A stretch of 12,228 nucleotides of DNA, taken from assembly GCA_023380915.1 (NCBI GenBank), contig JAMCSM010000146.1, positions 1-12,228 of the forward strand, read 5' to 3'. How positions within the stretch are numbered: the first letter of the stretch is position 1; every line of letters starts with the position of its first letter. Made by a program: the position numbers and the translations under genes. The notes below the pieces were generated by a model. The model saw only the letters and a list, made by a program, of their open reading frames with translations, was not told where the DNA came from and did no database searches. Origin of the DNA: Actinomycetota bacterium. Lineage in GTDB: Bacteria; Actinomycetota; Humimicrobiia; Humimicrobiales; Humimicrobiaceae. Below are positions 6,282-12,228 of the stretch, in pieces.

Positions 6282-6593
6282 ATGATTAAAATTAAAAAAA
6301 ACGATAAAGTAAAAATAATTCAAGGTAAAGACAAAGGTAAAATTGGGAAAGTTTTAAGACTTAGTCCTAAAGAAGGTAAAGTATTTGTAGAAGGCGCAAA
6401 TATTATAAAAAGACATACAAGATCAAAAAATCAAAATCAGCCTGGTGGAATAATTAAAAAAGAAGGACCTGTTAATATTTCAAACGTTAAACTTGTTTGT
6501 CCAGGATGCGGGAAAGATGTTAGAGTAGGTTTTGAAGTAAGAGATAATAATGAAAAAGTAAGAATTTGTAAAAGTTGTGGTCAGCAAATTTAA
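6282..6593 (+). CDS. rplX: 50S ribosomal protein L24 with zinc-ribbon-like tail
   Basis: A 103-residue L24. The KOW motif is at the N-terminus (DKVKIIQGKDKGKIGKVLRL, 8-27), followed by VEGANIIKRHTR (36-47) and QPGGIIKKEGPVNISNV (53-69). The C-terminus carries two CxxC pairs (Cys73, Cys76, Cys96, Cys99), a four-cysteine ribbon found in many bacterial L24 proteins but absent in others; zinc binding is inferred. L24 starts 50S assembly and lies near the tunnel exit. ATG at 6282 has GGGAG (6270-6274) 7 bases upstream. It is 25 bases after rplN and 27 before rplE. Confidence 0.97.
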   Translation: MIKIKKNDKVKIIQGKDKGKIGKVLRLSPKEGKVFVEGANIIKRHTRSKNQNQPGGIIKKEGPVNISNVKLVCPGCGKDVRVGFEVRDNNEKVRICKSCGQQI

Positions 6594-6620
6594 ATTTTAG
6601 TTTTTAAAAGAGGATATATG

Positions 6621-7172
6621 ATGACAGAAATAAAACCAAGATTAAAAGTGAAATATGAAAAAGAAATTGTAAAGCAGCTAATGGAAGAAAATAAATATGA
6701 AAATATTATGCAAGTTCCAAAACTGCTGAAAATTACAATAAATATGGGTGTTGGTTCGGCAACATCAAATCAAAAAGACCTTGAATCTGCAGTAAAGGAT
6801 TTAGCAAAAATTAGCGGTCAAAAACCTGTAATAACTAAGGCAAAAAAATCAATAGCAAGTTTTAAAGTTAGAGCTGGTAATTCAATTGGGTGCAAGGTTA
6901 CATTAAGAGGTAATAGGATGTATGAATTTTTAGACAGACTTTTAAATATTGCTATACCAAGAATTAAAGATTTTCGAGGTATTTCAAAAAAAGGGTTTGA
7001 TGGGAATGGCAATTTCACTCTTGGCCTGAAAGAACAAACTATTTTCCCTGAAGTTGATTTAGAAGAATCTCAGGTTATTAAAGGTATGAATATTACTCTT
7101 ACCACTAATACTAGTAGTGATAAGGATGCATTAAATTTGGTTGAAAAATTTGGTTTTCCATTTAGAAAATAA
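6621..7172 (+). CDS. rplE: 50S ribosomal protein L5
   Basis: A 183-residue L5 (family about 180). Signatures include PKLLKITINMGVGSA (32-46 or so), KDLAKISGQKPVITKAKKSI with SFKVRAGN following, and FRGISKKGFDGNGNFTLGLK, then EQTIFPEVD. L5 binds 5S rRNA with L18 and contacts the P-site tRNA and S13 through bridge B1b. Two adjacent ATG codons (6618 and 6621) are possible; the second is preferred because GAGG (6610-6613) is 7 bases away and not 4. The difference is one residue. It sits between rplX and rpsZ with short gaps. Confidence 0.96.
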   Translation: MTEIKPRLKVKYEKEIVKQLMEENKYENIMQVPKLLKITINMGVGSATSNQKDLESAVKDLAKISGQKPVITKAKKSIASFKVRAGNSIGCKVTLRGNRMYEFLDRLLNIAIPRIKDFRGISKKGFDGNGNFTLGLKEQTIFPEVDLEESQVIKGMNITLTTNTSSDKDALNLVEKFGFPFRK

Positions 7173-7194
7173 TTTTTTATTATAGGAGGGTTTT

Positions 7195-7380
7195 TTGGCA
7201 AAAAAGTCGTTAATTGTAAAACATAGCAGGACACCTAAATTTTCAACAAGAAAATATAACAGGTGTAGCAGATGCGGGAGGCCTAGAGGATATTTTAGAA
7301 CTTTTGGATTATGCAGAATTTGTCTTAGAGAGCTTGCTCATGAAGGAAAAATACCTGGACTTACAAAGTCCAGTTGGTAA
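7195..7380 (+). CDS. rpsZ: 30S ribosomal protein S14, zinc-binding (type Z)
   Basis: A 61-residue S14 of the short zinc form. Four cysteines form CxxC pairs at 24/27 and 40/43 in [20 protein letters not shown] (24-43), and the C-terminus is [11 protein letters not shown], typical of the family. The longer zinc-free form (about 101 residues) is used in E. coli and by many bacteria under zinc shortage. S14 is in the 30S head near S3 and S10. The start is TTG at 7195 with AGGAGGG (7184-7190) just 4 bases away. The location between rplE and rpsH is canonical. Confidence 0.97.
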   Translation: MAKKSLIVKHSRTPKFSTRKYNRCSRCGRPRGYFRTFGLCRICLRELAHEGKIPGLTKSSW

Positions 7381-7395
7381 TTAAAGGAGGATTTA

Positions 7396-7794
7396 ATGGT
7401 TGTAACAGACCCTATTGCAGATATGCTAACCAGGATTAGAAATGCCAATAAGGCGAAGTTGGATTTTGTTGATATACCTTATTCGAGAATAAAAAAGGAT
7501 ATCGCAAAAATTTTGCTGGAAAAGGGTTATATTAGAAATTTTGAATTAACCAGTGATAGCATAATAAAGTCAATTAGAATTTATTTAAAGTTTGATAAAA
7601 ATAAAAATAGTGTAATCACTGGAATTAAAAGAATAAGCAAACCTGGACTTAGAACTTATGCTAAGAATAATGAAATCCCTAAAGTATTAGGCGGGATTGG
7701 GACAGTTATTATTTCAACATCAAAAGGAGTTTTAACTGGTTCTGAAGCAAAAAAGAATGGTCTTGGTGGCGAAATTATTTGTTACATCTGGTAA
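7396..7794 (+). CDS. rpsH: 30S ribosomal protein S8
   Basis: A 132-residue S8 of standard length. It has [14 protein letters not shown] (5-18), the [12 protein letters not shown] segment (78-89) and [20 protein letters not shown] (99-118) with the C-terminal [10 protein letters not shown]8 binds helix 21 of 16S rRNA and organises the central domain; in E. coli it also represses the spc operon by binding rplE mRNA, a role not testable here. ATG at 7396 has a near-perfect AAAGGAGG (7383-7390). It lies 15 bases after rpsZ and 18 before rplF. Confidence 0.98.
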   Translation: MVVTDPIADMLTRIRNANKAKLDFVDIPYSRIKKDIAKILLEKGYIRNFELTSDSIIKSIRIYLKFDKNKNSVITGIKRISKPGLRTYAKNNEIPKVLGGIGTVIISTSKGVLTGSEAKKNGLGGEIICYIW

Positions 7795-7812
7795 CTAAAA
7801 GGGGGATTTAAA

Positions 7813-8376
7813 GTGTCCAGAATTGGAAAAATACCAATTGATATTCCATCAGGTGTAAATGTTACCGTTGATGGGAATAAAGTAATTGTTAAAGGAAAAC
7901 TTGGAGAACTTTCCCAGGAGCTTGGTGATTTGGTATCACTAACTATTGAGGGAAATAAAATGGTTTTAACCAGAAAATCTGATGATAAGCTGGGTCGTTC
8001 TCAGCATGGTCTTTATAGAAGCCTTTTAAATAATATGGTTAAAGGAGTTAGCGAAGGTTTTGAAAAAGCTCTTGATATTATTGGAGTAGGTTATAGGGCA
8101 AGTAAAAAAGGAAATGATCTTGAAATTTTAATTGGATATTCAAATCCGGTTTTTATAAAAGCAGTAGATGGAATTTTGTTTGACTTACCTAATCAGAATC
8201 TTATCATTGTTAAGGGCATAGATAAGCAAAAAGTTGGTGAAGTTGCCAATATGATAAGAAATGTGAGAAAGCCTGAACCATATAAAGGTAAAGGCATTAA
8301 ATATAGAGACGAAGTAATCAGAAGAAAAGTTGGAAAGACTACAGCTGCTGGTGGAAAATCAGGCGGCAAGAAATGA
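7813..8376 (+). CDS. rplF: 50S ribosomal protein L6
   Basis: A 187-residue L6, slightly longer than the E. coli protein (177). It starts [17 protein letters not shown], and has [17 protein letters not shown] (67-83), VGYRASKKG (92-100) and the C-terminal signature [22 protein letters not shown] (154-175, [12 protein letters not shown] being the key). The final 12 residues form a Gly/Lys/Ala tail. L6 lies near the sarcin-ricin loop and L7/L12 stalk base, where elongation factors bind. The start is GTG at 7813 with AAAAGGGGGA (7797-7806). An 82-base AT-rich gap follows, the largest break in this half of the cluster. Confidence 0.97.
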   Translation: MSRIGKIPIDIPSGVNVTVDGNKVIVKGKLGELSQELGDLVSLTIEGNKMVLTRKSDDKLGRSQHGLYRSLLNNMVKGVSEGFEKALDIIGVGYRASKKGNDLEILIGYSNPVFIKAVDGILFDLPNQNLIIVKGIDKQKVGEVANMIRNVRKPEPYKGKGIKYRDEVIRRKVGKTTAAGGKSGGKK

Positions 8377-8410
8377 TAAAAATAGTTTATTTTAATATTT
8401 TAATAATTTT

Positions 8411-8441
8411 AAAAAAATTCAACAATTTTGAATAATTTTTT
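8411..8441 (+). terminator. Weak hairpin in the rplF-rplR spacer
   Basis: ATTCAA (8417-8422) pairs with TTGAAT (8428-8433) around a 5-base loop, and A6 (8411-8416) can pair with T6 (8436-8441) past a 2-base bulge. The T run resembles a terminator tail, but the stem has only one G-C pair. It may be a partial attenuator, an RNA-processing site or chance. Full termination within an essential operon is unlikely. Confidence 0.2.
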
Positions 8442-8458
8442 AAAATACAGGAGTTTTA

Positions 8459-8821
8459 ATGAGAACTAAAAGAGAAATAAGAAGCGCTGCTGAAAGAAGA
8501 AAACTATCAGTAAGGGCTAAAATAAAAAAAACAACTGATCGTCCAAGACTCTGTGTTTTTAGAAGTAATAAATATGTTTATGCACAGATTATTGATAGTA
8601 AAACAGGCAAAACCATAACAGGAATAACCAGTAAGGTAATTGAGAAAAATCCTGATGAAAAAGGTTATCTTGGTGTTTGTTTTAGAACAGGGAAAGCTTT
8701 ATCAGAAAAAGCAAAGGCAAAAAATATAGATAAAGTGGTTTTTGATAGAGGAAGTTTTAAATATCATGGAAGAATCAAAGCTTTAGCAGATGGTGCTAGA
8801 GATGGTGGCTTAATATTTTAA
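8459..8821 (+). CDS. rplR: 50S ribosomal protein L18
   Basis: A 120-residue L18 of normal length. It has a basic N-terminus, RPRLCVFRSNKYVYAQIID (28-46), GKTITGITSK (50-59) and the diagnostic ending VVFDRGSFKYHGRIKALAD (93-111) then GARDGGL. L18 binds 5S rRNA together with L5 and anchors it in the central protuberance. ATG at 8459 has AGGAG upstream (8449-8453), 5 bases away. It follows the AT-rich spacer after rplF and leads rpsE by 27 bases. Confidence 0.97.
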   Translation: MRTKREIRSAAERRKLSVRAKIKKTTDRPRLCVFRSNKYVYAQIIDSKTGKTITGITSKVIEKNPDEKGYLGVCFRTGKALSEKAKAKNIDKVVFDRGSFKYHGRIKALADGARDGGLIF

Positions 8822-8848
8822 ACAGGTTTTTATTTAAGGAGGAAAGTA

Positions 8849-9319
8849 GTGCCGGAATTTTCTAAAGAAGAAAATATTGCTGAAAAAGTTTTAAAAATAA
8901 ATAGGGTAGCTAAAGTAGTAAAAGGTGGAAGAAGGTTTAGTTTTTCAGCTTTAGTTGCAGTTGGTGATATGAATGGAATGGTAGGCGTTGGCTTTGGTAA
9001 AGCAAATGAAGTTTCAACTGCAATCCAGAAAGGAGTTCATGCTGCAAAGAAAAATATGTTTAAAGTTCCAATGAAAAATGGAACTATTCCTTATGAAATT
9101 AATGCAATTAAAGGTGCAGGACATGTATTTTTCAAGCCAGCAACTCATGGTACTGGTGTAATTGCTGGCGGACCTGTAAGGGCAATTATGGAACTTGCAG
9201 GAATCAAGGATGTTGTTGCAAAATCTATAGGTAGTTCAAATGCATTATCTATTGTAAATGCAACAATTCATGGACTTAAAAGCATAAAAAGTCCTGATGA
9301 ATTAAATAATAAGTTATAA
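8849..9319 (+). CDS. rpsE: 30S ribosomal protein S5
   Basis: A 156-residue S5. It has [20 protein letters not shown] (17-36), the loop linked in other bacteria to spectinomycin resistance, [18 protein letters not shown] (45-62) and [20 protein letters not shown] (101-120) with the [14 protein letters not shown] stretch. S5 helps form the mRNA entry tunnel and affects decoding accuracy. The start is GTG at 8849, with AAGGAGG (8836-8842). In most cluster layouts rpmD (L30) would follow, but only 27 bases separate its stop from rplO. Confidence 0.97.
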   Translation: MPEFSKEENIAEKVLKINRVAKVVKGGRRFSFSALVAVGDMNGMVGVGFGKANEVSTAIQKGVHAAKKNMFKVPMKNGTIPYEINAIKGAGHVFFKPATHGTGVIAGGPVRAIMELAGIKDVVAKSIGSSNALSIVNATIHGLKSIKSPDELNNKL

Positions 9320-9346
9320 TATTTCATAAGCTTTTGAGGAGAAAAA

Positions 9347-9799
9347 ATGGTTAATCTTAGTGATTTAGGGCCAGCTTATGGTTCAGTTAAAAATAAAAAA
9401 CGAATTGGAAGAGGTAATAGTTCGGGTCACGGAACAACTTCTGGAAGAGGAAATAAAGGCCAGCTTGCAAGATCAGGAGGTAGAAGTAAGACAAGACTTG
9501 GTTTTGAAGGCGGGCAGATGCCACTTAATAGAAGGCTTCCGCATATTAAAGGTTTTAAAAATACAAGAAAAGAAGAATTTAATATTATTAATTTAAGCCA
9601 GCTTGAAAAATTTGATAATGATTCAATAGTAGATATGGAAGCTTTAATCAAATCAGGATTGATAAGAGATAAAGTTAATAAAATTAAAATTTTAGGCAAT
9701 GGAAGTCTTACAAAAAAACTTGTAGTTAAAGCTGATTATTTTAGTAAAAGCGCAATTGAAAAAATAGAAAAAGCTGGAGGGGAAGCGGAGGCAATTTAA
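9347..9799 (+). CDS. rplO: 50S ribosomal protein L15
   Basis: A 150-residue L15. The N-terminal glycine-rich extension KRIGRGNSSGHGTTSGRGNK (18-37) is followed by ARSGG (41-45), the FEGGQMPLNRRLPHIKGFKN signature (53-72) and the C-terminal globular fold with IKSGLI. The N-terminal arm threads into 23S rRNA late in 50S assembly. ATG at 9347 has GAGGAG (9336-9341). The stop codon TAA shares one base with the secY ATG (TAATG), so translation of SecY is probably coupled to L15. The usual preceding gene rpmD is missing. Confidence 0.97.
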   Translation: MVNLSDLGPAYGSVKNKKRIGRGNSSGHGTTSGRGNKGQLARSGGRSKTRLGFEGGQMPLNRRLPHIKGFKNTRKEEFNIINLSQLEKFDNDSIVDMEALIKSGLIRDKVNKIKILGNGSLTKKLVVKADYFSKSAIEKIEKAGGEAEAI

Positions 9800-11061
9800 T
9801 GTTTCGTGCTTTATTAAATGCGTTTAAAATCAGGGAATTAAGAAATAGAATTTTATTTACGGTAGGTATCCTTGCTCTTTACAGATTTGGAGCAAATCTT
9901 ACAATACCTGGAGTTAATCCGACAAAAATTTTAAACCAGGTCGGGACCGGAATAATTGGAATGATGGATTTATTTTCTGGTGGAGCTTTAGGAAAATTTT
10001 CAGTTTTTTCTCTTGGAATTATGCCTTATATTACATCTTCAATTATTATGCAACTTCTTCAGGTAGTTATACCAAAACTTGATGCTCTTGCAAAAGAAGG
10101 AGAAACAGGCAGAAGAAGAATTAATCAGATATCCAGATATGTGACAGTCGGGCTTGCTTTAATTCAATCAGTTGCCATGACTTTTTATTTTCGTAATTTT
10201 GGAGCCGTTATTAGTTTTGACTGGATGCATGTAACACTAATAATTATGACTTTAACAGCAGGAACTACAGTTATTATGTGGCTTGGAGAATTAATAAATA
10301 TCCATGGAATAGGGAACGGTATTTCTTTAATAATTTTTGCATCAATTATTTCAAGAATACCTGGAGGATTAATAAGTTTATTTAGACTGAAGGGTACAAA
10401 CTGGTTTCTTATTGGAATATTTGCCATACTTTCTGTTGCAGTTGTTATGGCTATTATTTTAATAAATCAGGGTGAAAGAAGAATGCCTGTTCAATATGCA
10501 AAAAGGATAGTGGGTAGAAAGGTATTTGGAGGTCAATCTACTTATATCCCTTTAAAAGTAAACCAATCAGGTGTTATGCCCATAATTTTTGCAATCTCAG
10601 TTTTACTTTTTCCAGCGACTATTGCTCAATTTATAAATGTAAGATGGTTGCAGTCTCTTGCTTCATGGCTTAGTCCTTCAATCGCAGGCAGGGTTAATCC
10701 TTTTTATATTATAATTTACTCACTTTTAATTATTGTATTTGCTTATTTTTATACAGCAATTGCATTTAACCCTAATGAAACTGCAGATAATTTAAGAAAA
10801 TATGGCGGTTATATTCCAGGTATTCGACCAGGTAAGAATACTTCAGATTATTTATCTAATATTTTAAATAGAATAACTCTTCCTGGTGCTATATTTCTGG
10901 CGATTATTGCAATATTGCCGGAGATATTAATTGATGCGATGGGTATTCCATTCAGATTTGGTGGTACTTCTGTTTTAATTGCTGTAAGTGTTGCTCTTGA
11001 GACTATGAAATGGATTGAATCTCAACTTATGATGCGAGATTATGAGGGATTTATAAAATGA
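9799..11061 (+). CDS. secY: Protein translocase channel subunit SecY
   Basis: A 420-residue membrane protein with ten hydrophobic segments (approximately 17-36, 68-92, 114-133, 143-161, 170-187, 203-223, 258-277, 302-322, 359-375 and 388-405). Family motifs are GMMDLFSGGAL (54-64), LGIMPYITSSIIMQLL (72-87), GNGISLIIF (172-180), NQGERRMPVQYAKR (223-236) and YIPGIRPGKNT (338-348) in the cytoplasmic loop that meets SecA and the ribosome. SecY with SecE and SecG forms the inner-membrane export channel; SecE and SecG are not in this window. ATG at 9799 has CGGAGG (9786-9791) within rplO. Its stop overlaps adk by 4 bases (ATGA). Confidence 0.98.
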   Translation: MFRALLNAFKIRELRNRILFTVGILALYRFGANLTIPGVNPTKILNQVGTGIIGMMDLFSGGALGKFSVFSLGIMPYITSSIIMQLLQVVIPKLDALAKEGETGRRRINQISRYVTVGLALIQSVAMTFYFRNFGAVISFDWMHVTLIIMTLTAGTTVIMWLGELINIHGIGNGISLIIFASIISRIPGGLISLFRLKGTNWFLIGIFAILSVAVVMAIILINQGERRMPVQYAKRIVGRKVFGGQSTYIPLKVNQSGVMPIIFAISVLLFPATIAQFINVRWLQSLASWLSPSIAGRVNPFYIIIYSLLIIVFAYFYTAIAFNPNETADNLRKYGGYIPGIRPGKNTSDYLSNILNRITLPGAIFLAIIAILPEILIDAMGIPFRFGGTSVLIAVSVALETMKWIESQLMMRDYEGFIK

Positions 11062-11693
11062 GACTTATATTACTTGGTGCACCTGGTGCAGGTAAAGGAA
11101 CTCAGGCGAAAAAGATTTCATCAAAATTTAATATTCCCCATGTTTCAACTGGTGATATTTTAAGATCTGAAATAAGCAGTAATAGTGAGTTAGGTAAAAA
11201 AGCAGAGGAATATGTAAATAGTGGTAAACTAGTTCCGGATGAACTGATTATAGGAATGATTAAAGAAGAATTTAAAAAAGATAAGTTCAGGACTGGTTTC
11301 TTAATGGATGGTTTTCCAAGGACTATTGAACAGGCAGAAAAATTTTCCCAGTTATTAAAAGAACTTAATTTAAGTCTTAATAAAGTTATAAATATAGTTG
11401 TTGATGAAGATGAGATTGTAAGAAGACTTACAGACAGAATTGTGTGTAAAAAATGTAATAAAATATTTAAATTAAGCGATTTTTCAAAAGAACAGCCGCT
11501 TAAATGTGATTGTGGTGGAGAATTGTATAAAAGGAATGATGATTCTGAAGAAGTAATAAAGAATAGACTTGAAGTTTATAAAAAACAGACACAGCCAGTT
11601 GTTGAGTATTATAAAAATTCAGGTTTACTTGAAAATATTGATGGGCTTGGAACTGAAAATGAAATTTTTGAAAGGATCCTTGCTCGGTTATGA
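11058..11693 (+). CDS. adk: Adenylate kinase, long form with cysteine lid
   Basis: A 211-residue enzyme that converts ATP and AMP to two ADP in the cytoplasm. It has the P-loop GAPGAGKGT (7-15), the AMP-site STGDILR (30-36), GFLMDGFPRT (80-89) and RRLTDR (122-127). The lid domain (about 128-160) has Cys130, Cys133, Cys150 and Cys152. The first three match the zinc sites of Bacillus-type kinases; the last pair is C-X-C and not the usual C-X2-C. Asp161 and Arg170 regions (NDDSEEVIKNRL) are conserved. ATG at 11058 overlaps the secY stop and GAGGG (11044-11048) is 9 bases upstream. secY-adk-map is a common order. Confidence 0.97.
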   Translation: MRLILLGAPGAGKGTQAKKISSKFNIPHVSTGDILRSEISSNSELGKKAEEYVNSGKLVPDELIIGMIKEEFKKDKFRTGFLMDGFPRTIEQAEKFSQLLKELNLSLNKVINIVVDEDEIVRRLTDRIVCKKCNKIFKLSDFSKEQPLKCDCGGELYKRNDDSEEVIKNRLEVYKKQTQPVVEYYKNSGLLENIDGLGTENEIFERILARL

Positions 11694-12228
11694 TTATTTA
11701 TAAATCAGATGACGAAATAAAGCTCATGAAGCGTGCAGGTGAGCTTGTGTGTAATGTTCTTTTAAAACTTGAAAGTTTAATAAAACCGGGGATTTCAACG
11801 GAATTTTTAGATAAAATTGCAGAAAAAATGATAATTGAGCATAATGCAAAACCTGCATTTAAAGGTTATCTTGGAAGAATTTCAAAAATACCATTTCCTG
11901 GTACAATTTGCGCATCAATTAATGAGGAAGTTGTTCATGGAATTCCAGGTAAAAGAATTTTAAAAGATGGAGATTTAATATCGATAGACGTTGGTGTACA
12001 ACTTGACGGGTTTTTTGGAGATGCTGCAAGAAGTTTTCCTGTCGGGAATGTTAATGAAAAGGTACAAAAAATAATAAAAACTACCCGGGATGCTTTAAAT
12101 GCGGCAATTGGCAAGTGTGTTGAAGGTAACAGGTTAGGAGATATTTCCAGTACAATAGAGCAGTTAGCATTAAGAAATGGATATTCAGTTGTAAAAGATT
12201 TTGTTGGCCATGGTATTGGAAGAAATAT
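11690..12228 (+). CDS. map: Methionine aminopeptidase, type I (partial, 3' end beyond window)
   Basis: About 180 codons are present with no stop; the family is about 250-265 residues, so roughly two thirds are seen. Map removes the initiator methionine from nascent proteins at the ribosome. Visible motifs are SDDEIKLMKRAGELV (6-20), FPGTICASINEEVVHGIPG (69-87), LISIDVGVQLDGFFGDAARSF (97-116, split here as ISIDVG and GDAARSF) and FVGHGIG (171-177). Asp100, Asp111 and His174 keep the 11- and 63-residue spacing of the E. coli metal ligands Asp97, Asp108 and His171. ATG at 11690 overlaps the adk stop (ATGA), with AAAGGAT (11671-11677) upstream. No N-terminal SH3 or zinc-finger extension is present. 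Confidence 0.96.
   Translation, partial: MIIYKSDDEIKLMKRAGELVCNVLLKLESLIKPGISTEFLDKIAEKMIIEHNAKPAFKGYLGRISKIPFPGTICASINEEVVHGIPGKRILKDGDLISIDVGVQLDGFFGDAARSFPVGNVNEKVQKIIKTTRDALNAAIGKCVEGNRLGDISSTIEQLALRNGYSVVKDFVGHGIGRN

Noticed and set aside
9320..9346. Possible hidden rpmD or small gene between rpsE and rplO
   Set aside because: Only 27 bases are present and they hold the rplO ribosome binding site.
9378..9596. Plus-strand 72-codon frame inside rplO
   Set aside because: It is a frame-shifted reading of L15 with no homology, while the L15 frame carries all family motifs.

Overview
The window is a nearly gapless bacterial ribosomal protein super-cluster, all on the + strand. In order it holds the 3' end of tuf (EF-Tu), rpsJ, then rplC-rplD-rplW-rplB-rpsS-rplV-rpsC-rplP-rpmC-rpsQ (S10 operon), rplN-rplX-rplE-rpsZ-rpsH-rplF-rplR-rpsE-rplO-secY-adk (spc operon) and the 5' part of map, which runs off the end. 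I see no mobile elements, CRISPR arrays, tRNAs or rRNAs. Nearly every gene was identified from strongly conserved family motifs.

The organism is a bacterium with low G+C DNA. Arginine is mostly AGA/AGG, spacers are extremely AT-rich, and Shine-Dalgarno sequences (AGGAGG types) are clear. Six of 22 complete genes start with TTG and two with GTG. S14 is the short four-cysteine zinc form, L24 carries a zinc-ribbon-like tail, and rpmD (L30) is absent between rpsE and rplO. These traits do not fix a phylum. L30 loss is known in Cyanobacteria and the Candidate Phyla Radiation among others, while zinc-type S14 is common in Gram-positive and many other lineages. An AT-rich lineage outside the well-studied phyla is plausible, but this is inference.

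Layout: 2-459 is the tail of the str operon (tuf, rpsJ). 460-713 is a 254-base AT-rich spacer with a 20-base perfect palindrome and a good promoter candidate. 714-2268 holds rplC, rplD and rplW. 2269-2445 is a second spacer with several hairpins. 2446-8376 runs from rplB to rplF with short gaps or overlaps. 8377-8458 is a small AT-rich spacer with a weak hairpin. 8459-12228 runs from rplR to map, ending with the tightly coupled rplO/secY/adk/map junctions (1- and 4-base overlaps).

The genes work together. Most build the 50S and 30S subunits, including the exit-tunnel rim (L22, L23, L24, L29) and parts around the peptidyl transferase centre (L2, L3, L4, L16). SecY is the membrane channel that accepts nascent chains, Map removes initiator methionine from them, and Adk balances adenine nucleotides. 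No new biological system is evident. The points most worth checking are an identical hairpin-arm pair (GACTAA...TTAGTT) in both large spacers, a possible two-state leader before rplB, the missing rpmD, a 45-residue Lys/Glu-rich tail on L29, and an unusual C-X-C pair in the adenylate kinase lid.
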